Of a stretch of 59,490 nucleotides of DNA, positions 8,608 through 17,326 are shown in pieces; the stretch's first letter is position 1; each line of letters begins with the position of its first letter. The position numbers and the translations under genes are program-made. The notes beneath the pieces are model-generated. The model did no database searches. It saw nothing but the letters and a program-made list of their open reading frames with translations, and was not told the DNA's origin. The DNA is from Nitrosomonas sp. (GTDB lineage Bacteria; Pseudomonadota; Gammaproteobacteria; Burkholderiales; Nitrosomonadaceae): the NCBI RefSeq assembly GCF_019752415.1, contig NZ_JAIEME010000066.1, positions 1 to 59,490 on the forward strand, read 5' to 3'.

Positions 8608-8904
8608 ATGAAATCTATCGAACTACTTCGACAACGCATAGTATTGGCTGAGAACAAATTTGCCGAACTCGTGCTTTGGCGGCTTGCCCAGCCGTTGACA
8701 GATTCTAGACATGCTTTTAAGTATCGTCTTGCCTATGTGGTTAATGGGGAATGTGTTCTTCGGTATGATAACGAGGCAGGGAAAGGTGATCATCGGCATT
8801 GGGGGGTGAAGGAAACCGAATACACGTTCTCCACCCCGGAAAAGCTATTGACAGATTTCCAACATGATATCGAGAGGTGGAACTATGAAAACAGTGATTC
8901 TTGA
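8608..8904 (+). CDS. tumE: Toxin of TumE type (DUF6516 family)
   Basis: The 98-residue product resembles the TumE toxin family. It has a basic amphipathic N-terminus (IELLRQRIVLAENKFAELVLWRL), then SRHAFKYRLAYVVNGECVLRYDNEAGKGDHRHWG, where the YDNExGxGxHRH segment is the family hallmark, and ends FLTDFQHDIERW-like. The ATG at 8608 was chosen over an in-frame one 36 bp upstream because homology begins there. It overlaps the next gene by 20 bp, as expected for a co-translated toxin-antitoxin pair. The biochemical activity of this family is not well established. The context beside an attC-like site fits TA pairs carried as cassettes. Confidence 0.6.
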   Translation: MKSIELLRQRIVLAENKFAELVLWRLAQPLTDSRHAFKYRLAYVVNGECVLRYDNEAGKGDHRHWGVKETEYTFSTPEKLLTDFQHDIERWNYENSDS

Positions 8905-9232
8905 CGTTCGAGATCCAAAGGAAGCGATGACTGACTTTGCCCAAGTCTGGAATTCGAATAAGCAACAAAAATCGGATCGAATCAGTTTTGCGTCACCAGA
9001 ATTACTGTGGAAAGTGTTGACCGCAAAACGGTGGGAGCTTTTGAAAGCGCTTTGCGGTGCGGGTCCAATTTCAATTCGAGAGGCTGCGCGGCGAGTAGAG
9101 CGTGACGTGAAAGGTGTGCACGGAGATGTCGTCGCGCTTCTCGAAGCGGGTCTACTCGATCGCACTGAAGAGGGTGCGATCGTGTTTCCTTATGAAGCCG
9201 TGAAGGTTGAATTTTTATTGCGAGCAGCTTAG
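8885..9232 (+). CDS. tumA: TumA-type antitoxin, winged-helix DNA-binding protein
   Basis: This 115-residue protein has an N-terminal stretch (DVRDPKEAMTDFAQVWNS) followed by a winged HTH: ASPELLWKVLTAKRWELLKAL, then GPISIREAARRVERDVKGVHGDVVALLEAGLLDR with the recognition helix in REAARRVERDVKGVH. It matches the HTH regulators paired with TumE toxins. The start at 8885 has a good ribosome site (GAGAGGTGG) and overlaps the toxin gene by 20 bp. It likely neutralises the toxin and autoregulates the pair. The toxin-first gene order is reported for this family. Confidence 0.65.
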   Translation: MKTVILDVRDPKEAMTDFAQVWNSNKQQKSDRISFASPELLWKVLTAKRWELLKALCGAGPISIREAARRVERDVKGVHGDVVALLEAGLLDRTEEGAIVFPYEAVKVEFLLRAA

Positions 9233-9396
9233 TTTTTGCGCAGGGAAGTAGCCGAACCATGCACTTAATTAGAATTCATCTCGTTGTAATGATGATTCTG
9301 GCGTTCTATCAAAAATTCTTTTTAAATGAGCAGTTGCCGTTTGTACCGCGAAGGCAGTACGCTCGGCTCCTAAATGGTGTTTGCTTATTTGGTAGG

Positions 9397-10587
9397 GTGA
9401 GAATTCTGATGAGCATGTTTCTGATGCTGTTGACGTTATCGGGTTGTGTGCATCAGAAGTTTGTCACTGAACCCTATCCTCGCTGGGGGGAGGAAAGCAG
9501 TATTAGCCAATCTGGTGGCAATGTGCTGCTGATTTTGCGAACCCTTGTTCCGTCAGAACCCGCTAAAGCGCCAGCCTGCATATTGCTGGTTCACGGCATG
9601 AACGAACATATCGGGCGCTATGGCGAAGTGGCGCATTATTTTGCCCGGCAGTTTTTTGTAGCAGGGTTCGATTTCCACGCGCACGGCCTGTCCAATCCGG
9701 TACTGCAACAGGCGGATCAAGCACTTGCGGCGGGTGCAGCCAAACAGGAAGTTGGCGACGCTTTCCTGGCGCAATCATTGTTGCATGATCTGGAGCCGCT
9801 GCGCAGGACTCTGGATCTGGCACTCAGGCAGACGATTGCGCTTTGCGATGCGCAGAGTGATTCGAAACGACCTGTGTTTATTGTTTCGCACAGCCTGGGT
9901 GCTTTGGTTGCTGCTTCTTATTTGCTGCAGGTTCGGAATGAGGATAATCCGGCCAAGCGCGTGCGGGGTATTGTTTTTCTGGCACCGGCTTTTGCTGTCA
10001 GCGAACCACCCGATTGGCGTGGGTGGGTGGCAAATCCATTGATCAAGCTGTCTTTTCATGCTGAAACGCATTTTCTGCATCCGCAGAATGAGCCTTTTCC
10101 ACTGTTATTATTCAATCAATTGTTTTCATTGATAACGGTGCCACTATTAGATGGCCTATTCGAAGTGTTTTCCTGGCCGGGTTTGCGTAGTTTCGTGACG
10201 CCAGTTTCTCCGGCTTGGGTGACGGATTATCTGACCGATAGTGAAGCAGAGAAAGCGCGCCTACGCGCCGATAATTGGATCGTCCGCCGCAGCCTGTTGC
10301 GCTACGTGAAAGGTATTGAAGAAGAGGTTGTGCGCTTTCGCCGTAAAATGGATCAATTCAAAATACCTTATTATTTGGTTTATTCGGCGCATGATCCAAT
10401 TACACCAGCCTGGGGCAATAAGGATTTCGCTCACGCTACATTGAAGAATCATGCTGATAATGCAGTCTTGGCGCTGCCCAATCTGCCTTACCACCAGCAT
10501 CTGTTTTTAAAAGAACCTGCACGCACTGAGCTTCTGATGAAGATTGAAAAATGGATGGGTTTCCGACTACGCTCGCTAGAATACTGA
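9397..10587 (+). CDS. Lipoprotein alpha/beta hydrolase (Hydrolase_4 / lysophospholipase-like)
   Basis: The frame is open from 9259, but a GTG at 9397 gives MRILMSMFLMLLTLSGC, an excellent lipoprotein signal peptide with lipobox LSGC. It is preferred over the ATG at 9259, which would bury this segment 46 residues inside. The mature domain has CILLVHGMNEHIGRYGEVAHYFA and FDFHAHG (serine aminopeptidase-like, monoglyceride lipase family), nucleophile Ser in VSHSLGALVA, Asp in VYSAHDPITP and His in LPYHQHLFLKEP. It is probably a membrane-anchored lysophospholipase or monoacylglycerol lipase in the periplasm. The ribosome site before the GTG is weak, so the exact start stays uncertain. Confidence 0.75.
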   Translation: MRILMSMFLMLLTLSGCVHQKFVTEPYPRWGEESSISQSGGNVLLILRTLVPSEPAKAPACILLVHGMNEHIGRYGEVAHYFARQFFVAGFDFHAHGLSNPVLQQADQALAAGAAKQEVGDAFLAQSLLHDLEPLRRTLDLALRQTIALCDAQSDSKRPVFIVSHSLGALVAASYLLQVRNEDNPAKRVRGIVFLAPAFAVSEPPDWRGWVANPLIKLSFHAETHFLHPQNEPFPLLLFNQLFSLITVPLLDGLFEVFSWPGLRSFVTPVSPAWVTDYLTDSEAEKARLRADNWIVRRSLLRYVKGIEEEVVRFRRKMDQFKIPYYLVYSAHDPITPAWGNKDFAHATLKNHADNAVLALPNLPYHQHLFLKEPARTELLMKIEKWMGFRLRSLEY

Positions 10588-10618
10588 TTCCATTTGCTCC
10601 TTATAGCATGGTTATAAT

Positions 10619-10774
10619 TTAAATCACCTGCCTGGTTTTGCAGTGTTTGATAGCGGATGCTGCGCTCAGCCACTTCTTTATCGTGTTTCGTGACAGACTT
10701 GTACGTCGCTGAATTTCATTAATCGACAGATGTTCACGATAATACATCCGCCGTATCTTTGCATACATAACCAT
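10619..10774 (-). pseudogene. IS21-family transposase istA, N-terminal fragment
   Basis: Reading leftward from the ATG at 10774 gives 51 residues: MVMYAKIRRMYYREHLSINE, then IQRRTSLSRNTIKKWLSA with a helix-turn-helix typical of the IstA N-terminus, then a premature end. IstA proteins are normally about 350-500 residues, so nearly all of the gene and the partner istB are gone. The break lies just after the 3' end of the hydrolase gene, which suggests a deletion that fused the IS end to it. Confidence 0.75.
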
Positions 10775-10889
10775 AGTAATCACCTCTACTGTCTCCTGCC
10801 TAAAATTTAAGCAGGATACGTGAGATTACCCGGTTAATTTTCAACCGGTACAATCAGGCTTTCTGGTCAATTTTCGACTGGCGTCAACA
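10775..10889 (-). mobile_element. IS21-type terminal end with repeated transposase-binding sites
   Basis: The element end is GGCGTCAACA at 10880-10889 (TGTTGACGCC read on the minus strand, the TG-start expected of IS21). Inside it are two similar 16-mers, CTGGTCAATTTTCGAC (10863-10878) and CCGGTTAATTTTCAAC (10830-10845), the multiple terminal repeats that IS21 members carry. Only this one end is present; the opposite end was not found in the window. Confidence 0.65.
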
Positions 10890-11016
10890 CTCATTAGAAT
10901 TGGTGCGCATCGATGAAATCATCTGTTCCAGTCTTGGTTTTCCAGGTTGTCCACCCCAAGTCCGAGCTGCCATAGTCAAGGCGTCTGTGGCGAAAATGAT
11001 TTTTTATTGTTCTAAG

Positions 11017-11169
11017 CTATTTTTTTGTCAGAAGCATCATTGCTGAGATGAAAGAAACTAGAAGACCTAATAATACCAGCGCTAATACTGTCTCATCGCC
11101 AGTTACAACAAAATATATGGAGAGGATCAAGGAAAAGACTAGAGATCCAATCATGCTAAATTTTTTCAT
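11017..11169 (-). CDS. Small two-helix membrane protein, unknown function
   Basis: The ATG at 11169 is preceded by a strong ribosome site (AAGGA, 9 bases upstream). It gives 50 residues: a basic start MKKFSM, one hydrophobic segment (IGSLVFSLILSIYFVV), a TGDET turn, a second hydrophobic segment (ALVLLGLLVSFISAMMLL) and a TKK end. It is predicted to be an inner-membrane hairpin. Nothing in sequence or neighbours points to a function. The start 54 bp further upstream is less likely because it lacks a ribosome site. Confidence 0.5.
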   Translation of the reverse strand: MKKFSMIGSLVFSLILSIYFVVTGDETVLALVLLGLLVSFISAMMLLTKK

Positions 11170-12150
11170 ATCAGGACATCCTTTTTGGTAATTAATTAGA
11201 GACAATAGAAATTCTCGCATCAAGCAATCTTAGCTGATTGATTCTGAATTACTCTATCCGCAATCTAATGAACTTAGATTATCTGGAGCTATCCAGCAAG
11301 TAGTACTATTAGCATATCGAGCACTAGCACATTCTTAACTTCATGGCCTCGCATTAGATTAATAATCCATTCCAGAAAAGCGCTGCGGTTTGGTAGATCA
11401 GGTAGATCAAACTCATCGCTTATAAATGTCGTGATGTCCGGCATATAACTGATGGATTCAACGAATATTGCATTGATGCGCATTCTAATTCATCCGGAAA
11501 GTGCGTACTTTCGTTCTCAACCGACAAGAGCGTAATTGGTTTCATGCAGCGCTATAATTTTTAATGGCAAGTAATCTAACTGGCTGTGAGTGGAGTCAAA
11601 TGATTAATTTCCAGATTATGTATTAAAATTCCACTGACTTTCCAGACTCGTTGATATTATTGGTCGTTCCCAATCAATTTTTTTGTAAAATGCTTGTGTG
11701 TTGCGCATTATTATTTTGAGCTATTGTCTTATTTAGCATGGTGTATTTCTTATTATCCACAGTTTCTGTGGATAACTTTGTGGAAAAGATCTATATTCAA
11801 CAATTAACTATCGAAAAAGTAACGCTTAATTCTACATCTGATTAATAATTTTACACTTTAATTTTGTAATATTTATCATATTGTTAAATATATTTTCCGT
11901 TTCTGTGTGAAGTATAGGAATGGATTTTATATGACTTGTTGATACTGTGGATAAACAATATGCTATAGCTATTAATCTGGGCAATATCCTTAACTTTATT
12001 GAGAAAAACTTTGATGTGTATAGTGTGAGGCTGGGAAATTAGATTTTTTGTCATTACATTTTTTATATGAATAACTGGGTTGTGTGACAAGGTTTTTTTG
12101 TGTATGAAGAATAAGATTTATTTTGATTGTTCTATAGTTATTAGGGTGTT
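11170..12150. other. AT-rich, mostly non-coding spacer with DnaA boxes
   Basis: This 980-bp stretch is strongly AT-rich, especially after 11560. The only candidate gene is a 64-codon leftward frame at 11289-11483 (MRINAIFVESISYMP...), which has no good ribosome site or recognised family; I do not call it. The stretch holds the DnaA-box cluster at 11753-11954 and ends at the ABC-F gene. No tRNA or terminator was seen. Confidence 0.5.
11753..11954. promoter_or_regulatory. Cluster of perfect DnaA boxes (candidate DnaA-binding locus or origin-like region)
   Basis: Perfect 9-mers TTATCCACA occur at 11753-11761 (+), 11767-11775 (-) and 11946-11954 (-). A one-mismatch box, TGTGGAAAA, lies at 11779-11787. 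The first two form an inverted pair separated by 5 bp. With uniform bases, 0.45 copies would be expected in the whole 59-kb window on both strands. The surroundings are AT-rich on both sides, as in a DNA unwinding region. No dnaA, dnaN, rpmH or repA gene is near, so origin function is not shown; a DnaA-titrating or reactivating site, or DnaA control of the ABC-F gene, are alternatives. Confidence 0.55.
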
Positions 12151-14004
12151 ATGCTCAATATTCAGCGGTTGACTTATTTACAAGGCGGGATTCCGCTACT
12201 CGAAAATTGTGATCTACAGATTTTTTCTAATCAACGTGTCGGCCTGGTCGGTAAAAACGGTTGTGGTAAGTCTACTTTGTTCCGTTTGGTCCGGGGAGTG
12301 ATCAAACCGGATAGTGGAGAAGTCAGTCTGCAGCCTGGGAAAACGGTCGCTTTTGTTGAACAGGAAATCATCAATTCAAATCAGTCTGCGATTGAGTTTG
12401 TGCTTGATGGTGATGTTGAATTACGTCAATTGGAGAAGATCCTGACCCAAGCCGAACATGATGCGGCTTGGTTTGAGGCGCAGCATCGTTATGAAGCGAT
12501 AGATGGTTATACGGCGCAGGCGCGGGCATCGCAACTATTGAATGGATTAGGTTTTGCGAATCATACGCTGGAGAATCCGGTCAGTCATTTCTCAGGGGGC
12601 TGGCGTATGCGTCTAAACCTGGCTCGTGCCTTGATGCATCGTGCTGATTTATTATTGCTGGATGAACCAACTAATCACCTGGATCTGGAAGCTATTCTCT
12701 GGCTGGAACAATATCTGTCGCGTTATCCGGGTAGTCTGATGGTGGTGTCACACGACCGTGAGTTTCTCAATGCCTGTGTTAATCGTATTGCGCATATCAC
12801 TGAACGGAAAATTGAAGTATACAGCGGTGATTATGATGATTTTGAGCGTGCTCGCGCTGAACGCCTAACTCAACATGCTCAGGCTTTTCAGCAACAGCAA
12901 AGAAAGATCGCGCACATGGAAGATTTTGTGCGGCGTTTTCGTGCCAAGGCGACCAAAGCCAAACAAGCGCAAAGTCGTATCAAAGCGCTGGAACGTTTGA
13001 CGCGCATTGCGCCGGCGCATGTTGAAGATGGGTATTTTGAATTGCAGATTGAAGCGCCTGAGCGTAGTCCTGATGTTCTACTGCGCGTAAAAGATATGAG
13101 CTTTGGTTATGACGATCACTTGTTGTTTCAACATGTTCATCTTATTTTACAAGCGGGTGCCCGAATTGCCTTGCTGGGTCCGAATGGCGCAGGGAAATCC
13201 ACATTAATAAAGCTTTTGGTCGGGGAAATTACTCCTACCTCTGGTACATTGGAATGGACGCCCAATATCCGTATGGGCTACTTTGCACAACATCAGCTGG
13301 AGAATCTTGATGGTGATGCGACCCCTTTGCAGCATATGCGGCAATTGGCACCAAAGCAGACTGAATTGGACTTGCGAAAATTCCTGGGGCGATTTGGCTT
13401 GGGGGGGGATAGTGAGGATCGTCCGGTAGCCAGTTTCTCCGGAGGAGAAAAAAGTCGCCTGGCACTTGCCCTACTAGCATGGCAGAAGCCACACTTACTA
13501 TTGCTCGATGAACCAACCAATCATTTGGATTTGGAAATGCGCGATGCGTTAACTTTGGCGTTGGAAGCCTATACCGGCACGGTGATTCTGGTATCGCATG
13601 ATCGTAGTCTGGTACGTGCAGTGGCTGATGAATTGTGGTTGGTGGCTGATGGTAAAGCACAATTTCTGGATGGTGATCTGGATGATTATAAAAACTGGAT
13701 AGAAGCGCGTCGTTCTAGTGAAGTTGTAGAGTCACGATCTATTTCACAAAAAGTGCAATCCAGAACATCTGCAAAACCGAACAAAAAAGTACTGCTTTCC
13801 AAGCAATCAAAGCTTGAGGTTGCCCTAACGGTCGCGCAGAAGGAATTGGATGAAGTAAGCCGCCAGTTAGCTGATCCGGCTATTTATGCGAGCCGTTCTC
13901 GGGATGAAATTGATCGACTCAGTGCAGTTCATTCGACACTCGAAAATAAAGTGGCTGAATTGGAAGAAAGCTGGCTGGATCTGGAGATGGCGATGGAGGA
14001 GTAA
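12151..14004 (+). CDS. yheS: ABC-F family ATPase, YheS type
   Basis: This 617-residue protein contains two ABC domains and no membrane segments. Walker A motifs are GKNGCGKST (about residue 36) and GPNGAGKST (about 346). Signatures are FSGGWRMRL and FSGGEKSRL, and each is followed by LLLLDEPTNHLDLE. Between them lies the P-site tRNA-interacting linker region with FRAKATKAKQAQSRIKALER, and a charged coiled-coil ends the protein. The order and linker match E. coli YheS over the full length. ABC-F proteins act on the ribosome, and YheS-type proteins are linked to relief of particular translation stalls. It is transcribed alone from an AT-rich upstream region and converges with fliE. Confidence 0.88.
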   Translation: MLNIQRLTYLQGGIPLLENCDLQIFSNQRVGLVGKNGCGKSTLFRLVRGVIKPDSGEVSLQPGKTVAFVEQEIINSNQSAIEFVLDGDVELRQLEKILTQAEHDAAWFEAQHRYEAIDGYTAQARASQLLNGLGFANHTLENPVSHFSGGWRMRLNLARALMHRADLLLLDEPTNHLDLEAILWLEQYLSRYPGSLMVVSHDREFLNACVNRIAHITERKIEVYSGDYDDFERARAERLTQHAQAFQQQQRKIAHMEDFVRRFRAKATKAKQAQSRIKALERLTRIAPAHVEDGYFELQIEAPERSPDVLLRVKDMSFGYDDHLLFQHVHLILQAGARIALLGPNGAGKSTLIKLLVGEITPTSGTLEWTPNIRMGYFAQHQLENLDGDATPLQHMRQLAPKQTELDLRKFLGRFGLGGDSEDRPVASFSGGEKSRLALALLAWQKPHLLLLDEPTNHLDLEMRDALTLALEAYTGTVILVSHDRSLVRAVADELWLVADGKAQFLDGDLDDYKNWIEARRSSEVVESRSISQKVQSRTSAKPNKKVLLSKQSKLEVALTVAQKELDEVSRQLADPAIYASRSRDEIDRLSAVHSTLENKVAELEESWLDLEMAMEE

Positions 14005-14051
14005 AACAGATGGTTCCGATCTGGGCTAGTTCAGATTAGAGTGCATACCAA

Positions 14052-14375
14052 TTAAACCTGCATGTTCATGATTTCTTGATAAGCTGTTACCAGCTTGTTG
14101 CGAACTTGTATCATCGATTGAAAGGATACATTGGCTTTTTGCAGTGAAATCATTACTTCATGTAAATCAACATTGGATTGGTCACTCACAAATTGGGCAC
14201 TCAGTTTATCGGCAGTTATCTGGGAGCTATTGACCTGATCTACAGCCGATTTAAGTTTTTCGCTAAAATCAACACTCGCTATTTCATCCGTTTCGGATTG
14301 CTTTTTTGTACCGGAAGCAAATGCCGAGGCCGCTTGCAATTGCTGCAAAATATTATCAATTCCGGGTTTATCCAT
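14052..14375 (-). CDS. fliE: Flagellar hook-basal body protein FliE
   Basis: The 107-residue protein matches FliE. It has a short variable N-terminus and then [23 protein letters not shown] and [44 protein letters not shown], the conserved C-terminal helical region. FliE joins the MS-ring to the proximal rod and is the first axial subunit exported. The gene is oriented against the rightward fliF-fliR operon and is the last gene before the convergent ABC-F gene. It lies about 100 bp downstream of flrC on the same strand. Confidence 0.93.
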   Translation of the reverse strand: MDKPGIDNILQQLQAASAFASGTKKQSETDEIASVDFSEKLKSAVDQVNSSQITADKLSAQFVSDQSNVDLHEVMISLQKANVSFQSMIQVRNKLVTAYQEIMNMQV

Positions 14376-14474
14376 GATTTACTCCAACACAATTGGTTTC
14401 AAGTATCTCGCAAAACTTAAAAAACTTCAAATAATTTTATTAAATCAGATTCCTAGCGACAGAATCGATACTTG

Positions 14475-15788
14475 CTAACTCATCAAACGATATTGCTGTA
14501 ACTTATAACGCAACGTCCTTTCCGAGATTCCTAGCTTTTTAACGGCCAGTTTCCGGGAACCATTAACAGCTGCCAGTGTTTCCAAAATATGATTACGTTC
14601 GAGTGTCTTGATATCTTGTGAAGTCGAATCAGCGTTTATAGTATTTATTTCATGATCATGATCAGCTTCTTTAGGCAAATTGATATGCTCAGCTTCGATA
14701 GTATTTGTAGCCAGAATCATGGCGCGTTGCATTACATTTTCCAGTTCTCTGACATTGCCCGGCCAAGCGTGCTGAGTCAATTTTTCTATTGCAGCTTCGG
14801 TCATTCTGCGGAGTGATTGGCTTGTGCCGGCTACTGCTGCTTCCAGGATTCGCTGCGCCAGCGGCTCAATATCCAATCGCCGTTCACGAAGCGAAGGAAT
14901 TTCGATTGGGAACACATTGAGCCGGTAATACAGATCTTCACGGAATTGACCACTTTTAACCATGGCCATCATGTCACGGTTAGAAGTTGCCAGAACGCGG
15001 ATATCGAGTTTTATGATCTTATGCCCGCCTACTCTTTCAACTTCTCTTTCTTGTAAAACACGTAACAATTTTGCTTGTAGCTCCAGAGGCATTTCTGAAA
15101 TTTCATCGAGTAGTAATGTGCCGCCTTCAGCTTGTTCGAATTTTCCAGGCTGAGATTGGGCTGCGCCGGTAAAAGCGCCTTTCTCGTAACCAAATAAGGT
15201 TGCCTCCAGTAAATTTTCTGGAATAGCTGCGCAATTGATGGCGACGAATGGTTTGGATGCGCGTAATGAATGCTGGTGAATAAAGCGCGCGATTACTTCT
15301 TTGCCACAGCCGCTTTCACCCGTCAGCATGACTGTTGCCGGAGATTGCGCAACCCGCTTGGCGAGAGAGAGTAGTGCTCGCGTACGCGGATCTTTTGCAA
15401 CAATTTTGTCTTCTTGCTCAAGCTCGGATAATACGTAGCGTTTAATGTGTGCCAGCAAACTGTCTGGGTCAAACGGTTTCAGCAGATAATCGCAGGCACC
15501 TGTCTGCATTGCGGCAACTGCTTTTTCGACATCTCCATAAGCTGTCATAAGCAACACCGGCAATTCTGGATTGAACGCCTTGATTTTCTTTAACAAAGTG
15601 AATCCGTCCATGGGTCTCATCTGCACGTCGCTTACAACCATTCCCGCCTGAGATTCCTGTAGCGCAGCCATGGCGTCATTGCCATTGGATGCCGCTAATG
15701 TTTGATAACCTGCTAGTTTCATGGTGGCACAAATCGCCTCCAGTAAATCCTTGTCATCCTCTACAACCAAAATGGGTAGCGTATGCAT
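14475..15788 (-). CDS. flrC: Sigma-54-dependent flagellar response regulator FlrC/FleR
   Basis: This 437-residue NtrC-type regulator starts with a receiver domain (ILVVEDDKDLLEAI, phospho-acceptor Asp in MVVSDVQMRPMDG about residue 54, Lys in YLLKPFD). It continues with an AAA+ domain: Walker A GESGCGKEV, the sigma-54 contact loop GAFTGA, Walker B GGTLLLDEIS, and WPGNVRELENV. It ends with a Fis-type HTH (TLERNHILETLAAVNGSRKLAVKKLGISERTLRYKLQQY). It would activate sigma-54 promoters of class III flagellar genes after phosphorylation by FlrB. It is 4 bp downstream of the kinase gene, so the two are co-transcribed. Confidence 0.9.
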   Translation of the reverse strand: MHTLPILVVEDDKDLLEAICATMKLAGYQTLAASNGNDAMAALQESQAGMVVSDVQMRPMDGFTLLKKIKAFNPELPVLLMTAYGDVEKAVAAMQTGACDYLLKPFDPDSLLAHIKRYVLSELEQEDKIVAKDPRTRALLSLAKRVAQSPATVMLTGESGCGKEVIARFIHQHSLRASKPFVAINCAAIPENLLEATLFGYEKGAFTGAAQSQPGKFEQAEGGTLLLDEISEMPLELQAKLLRVLQEREVERVGGHKIIKLDIRVLATSNRDMMAMVKSGQFREDLYYRLNVFPIEIPSLRERRLDIEPLAQRILEAAVAGTSQSLRRMTEAAIEKLTQHAWPGNVRELENVMQRAMILATNTIEAEHINLPKEADHDHEINTINADSTSQDIKTLERNHILETLAAVNGSRKLAVKKLGISERTLRYKLQQYRLMS

Positions 15789-15792
15789 CGTA

Positions 15793-16983
15793 TTAATCTC
15801 CTTTGTTTCTTGGTAGCCGTATCACAAATTCAGTTCCTGTGTCTTGCGATGAATTAATCTGCACACTACCTCCCATGGACTGTATAACACCTCGAACAAT
15901 GGCCAAACCTAAACCGGTACCTTCTGAGCGTGTCGTAAAAAAGGGTTCGAATAATCTTTCTTGCAGCGCCGCATCAATGCCTGGTCCATCATCATGGACA
16001 CTTAAAACGATTTTTTCTTCTTCCATGCCGCTTGTCAGAATAATTTTATCTCCCGGGGATGACGCTTGCATGGCATTCTCAAGAAGATTGACCATCGCTC
16101 CGCATAGTGCCTGACGGTCAGTCATTAGACTTCCAGTTTCACTCAGATCATGCACAATTAACTGCAAACCATGTTGGATCATCTGAGGCTCTATGACTTG
16201 TTGTAGTTCTGCTAACAAATGACTGATTCTGACATCCTCGAGTTGCGTTATTTCACCTTTAACAAAACGTAGCATATCGTTAACTAGGTGCTCCAGGTGA
16301 TGCATGCGTTCAATAGTTTTGGTTGCAAACTTTTGTCTTTCAACTGGAGTTAATGCATCACTTCCTAGATGATTGGCGTAGAGTAGTGCGGTTGAAAGCG
16401 GGGTACGCAACTGATGGGCAAGATTCGCTGCCATTTCACCCATTGAAGTGAGTCGCTGATTTCGTCTTATTTGATCCTGCAGGGCATAGGCTTCAGTAAT
16501 ATCGTTTACCAGCAGGATTCGTCTAGCGGTTGAATCTGTTTCGCTGCTTTCAATGCGGATACGGCGTTGTTTTGCCGATTCTTGTTGTTTTGTAAGCCAC
16601 TCGTTGATGATTACAGTTGGTGATAAACGTTCTTGAATAATCTGATGCCATGCCAACCCAAGTAATGGTTCTCCAAGGATCGAAATTGCAGCTGGATTTA
16701 CTTGTTCGATACATTCTTGCCCATTCAGCGCTATTACGCCACCAGGCAACGCATTCAGTAAGAGACTTAACTGCTGCGATAAATTTTCCTTTGCAATTAA
16801 TTGTTTGTGCAGCTCGCCATTTGCAACTGCCAGTTCTCCGGTTAATTGCGCTACCTGGTGTTGTAATTCCTGATATACACCGGATAGCTGTTCGGAGGCT
16901 TCATTAAAAGCTGCAAAAGCTAGTTGCAGCTGTTCCTGATCAACCGGTACTGGTTTAATTTCAATAACTTTGTTAGTTTGCAC
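15793..16983 (-). CDS. flrB: Flagellar sensor histidine kinase FlrB/FleS
   Basis: This 396-residue soluble kinase has an N-terminal coiled-coil (LQLAFAAFNEASEQLSGVYQELQHQVAQL), a PAS domain (LLNALPGGVIALNGQECIEQVNPAA), a HisKA domain with the phospho-His in MAANLAHQLRTPLSTALLYANHL, and an HATPase domain (VNLLENAMQASSPGD, VHDDGPGIDAAL, RSEGTGLGLAIVRGV). No transmembrane segment is present, as in FlrB/FleS. It phosphorylates FlrC in the same operon, linking completion of the basal body to later gene expression in polar flagellates. Its start lies 340 bp from fliF in the divergent direction. Confidence 0.88.
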   Translation of the reverse strand: MQTNKVIEIKPVPVDQEQLQLAFAAFNEASEQLSGVYQELQHQVAQLTGELAVANGELHKQLIAKENLSQQLSLLLNALPGGVIALNGQECIEQVNPAAISILGEPLLGLAWHQIIQERLSPTVIINEWLTKQQESAKQRRIRIESSETDSTARRILLVNDITEAYALQDQIRRNQRLTSMGEMAANLAHQLRTPLSTALLYANHLGSDALTPVERQKFATKTIERMHHLEHLVNDMLRFVKGEITQLEDVRISHLLAELQQVIEPQMIQHGLQLIVHDLSETGSLMTDRQALCGAMVNLLENAMQASSPGDKIILTSGMEEEKIVLSVHDDGPGIDAALQERLFEPFFTTRSEGTGLGLAIVRGVIQSMGGSVQINSSQDTGTEFVIRLPRNKGD

Positions 16984-17326
16984 TGGATTGGATGGCAGTA
17001 ATTAGGAATGCTAGTAGCTTAGCATTTATACCAGCATCAACAATGATGCGAATAGGGTGGGCAAACCTATTCTATTTGAGCATTCAGACTCGATAAAACT
17101 ATCGATAATCATCACTTCAATAGAACTCTTTTCGTGGATTTAACATGAAAGATGTTTTTTCTTACGGAATGCATATTGATAAATTGAACAATGACTTGGT
17201 TTAGCTATTACAGGGGATATCTCTTGTGATCTTTGTAATATAACAATTGGTTAGTTAATCTGAGTGATGGAAATTACTATTTATTTTTTTAATAAGTGGT
17301 CCAGAATCTAGGCAGGAGAATAGTGC
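16984..17326. other. Divergent intergenic region between flrB and fliF
   Basis: The 343-bp region must carry promoters for both the leftward flrBC-fliE genes and the rightward fliF operon. I searched for TGGCAC-N5-TTGC (sigma-54) and TAAA-N15-GCCGATAA (sigma-28) patterns and saw no convincing match. A strong ribosome site (AGGAG at 17314-17318) precedes the GTG start of fliF. Confidence 0.4.

Noticed and set aside
10890-11016. Leftward open frame (RHRRLDYGSSDLGWTTWKTK...) next to the IS21 end
   Set aside because: It is under 45 codons, has no start codon and matches no family I recognise; probably chance or an unidentifiable relic.
11289-11483. 64-codon leftward ORF
   Set aside because: Protein-like in places but no ribosome site or homology that I recognise; left as unsupported.
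11170-12150. Calling this region the chromosomal origin (oriC)
   Set aside because: DnaA boxes alone do not suffice; dnaA, dnaN, rpmH or gyrB are not adjacent, so it is reported as a DnaA-box cluster only.
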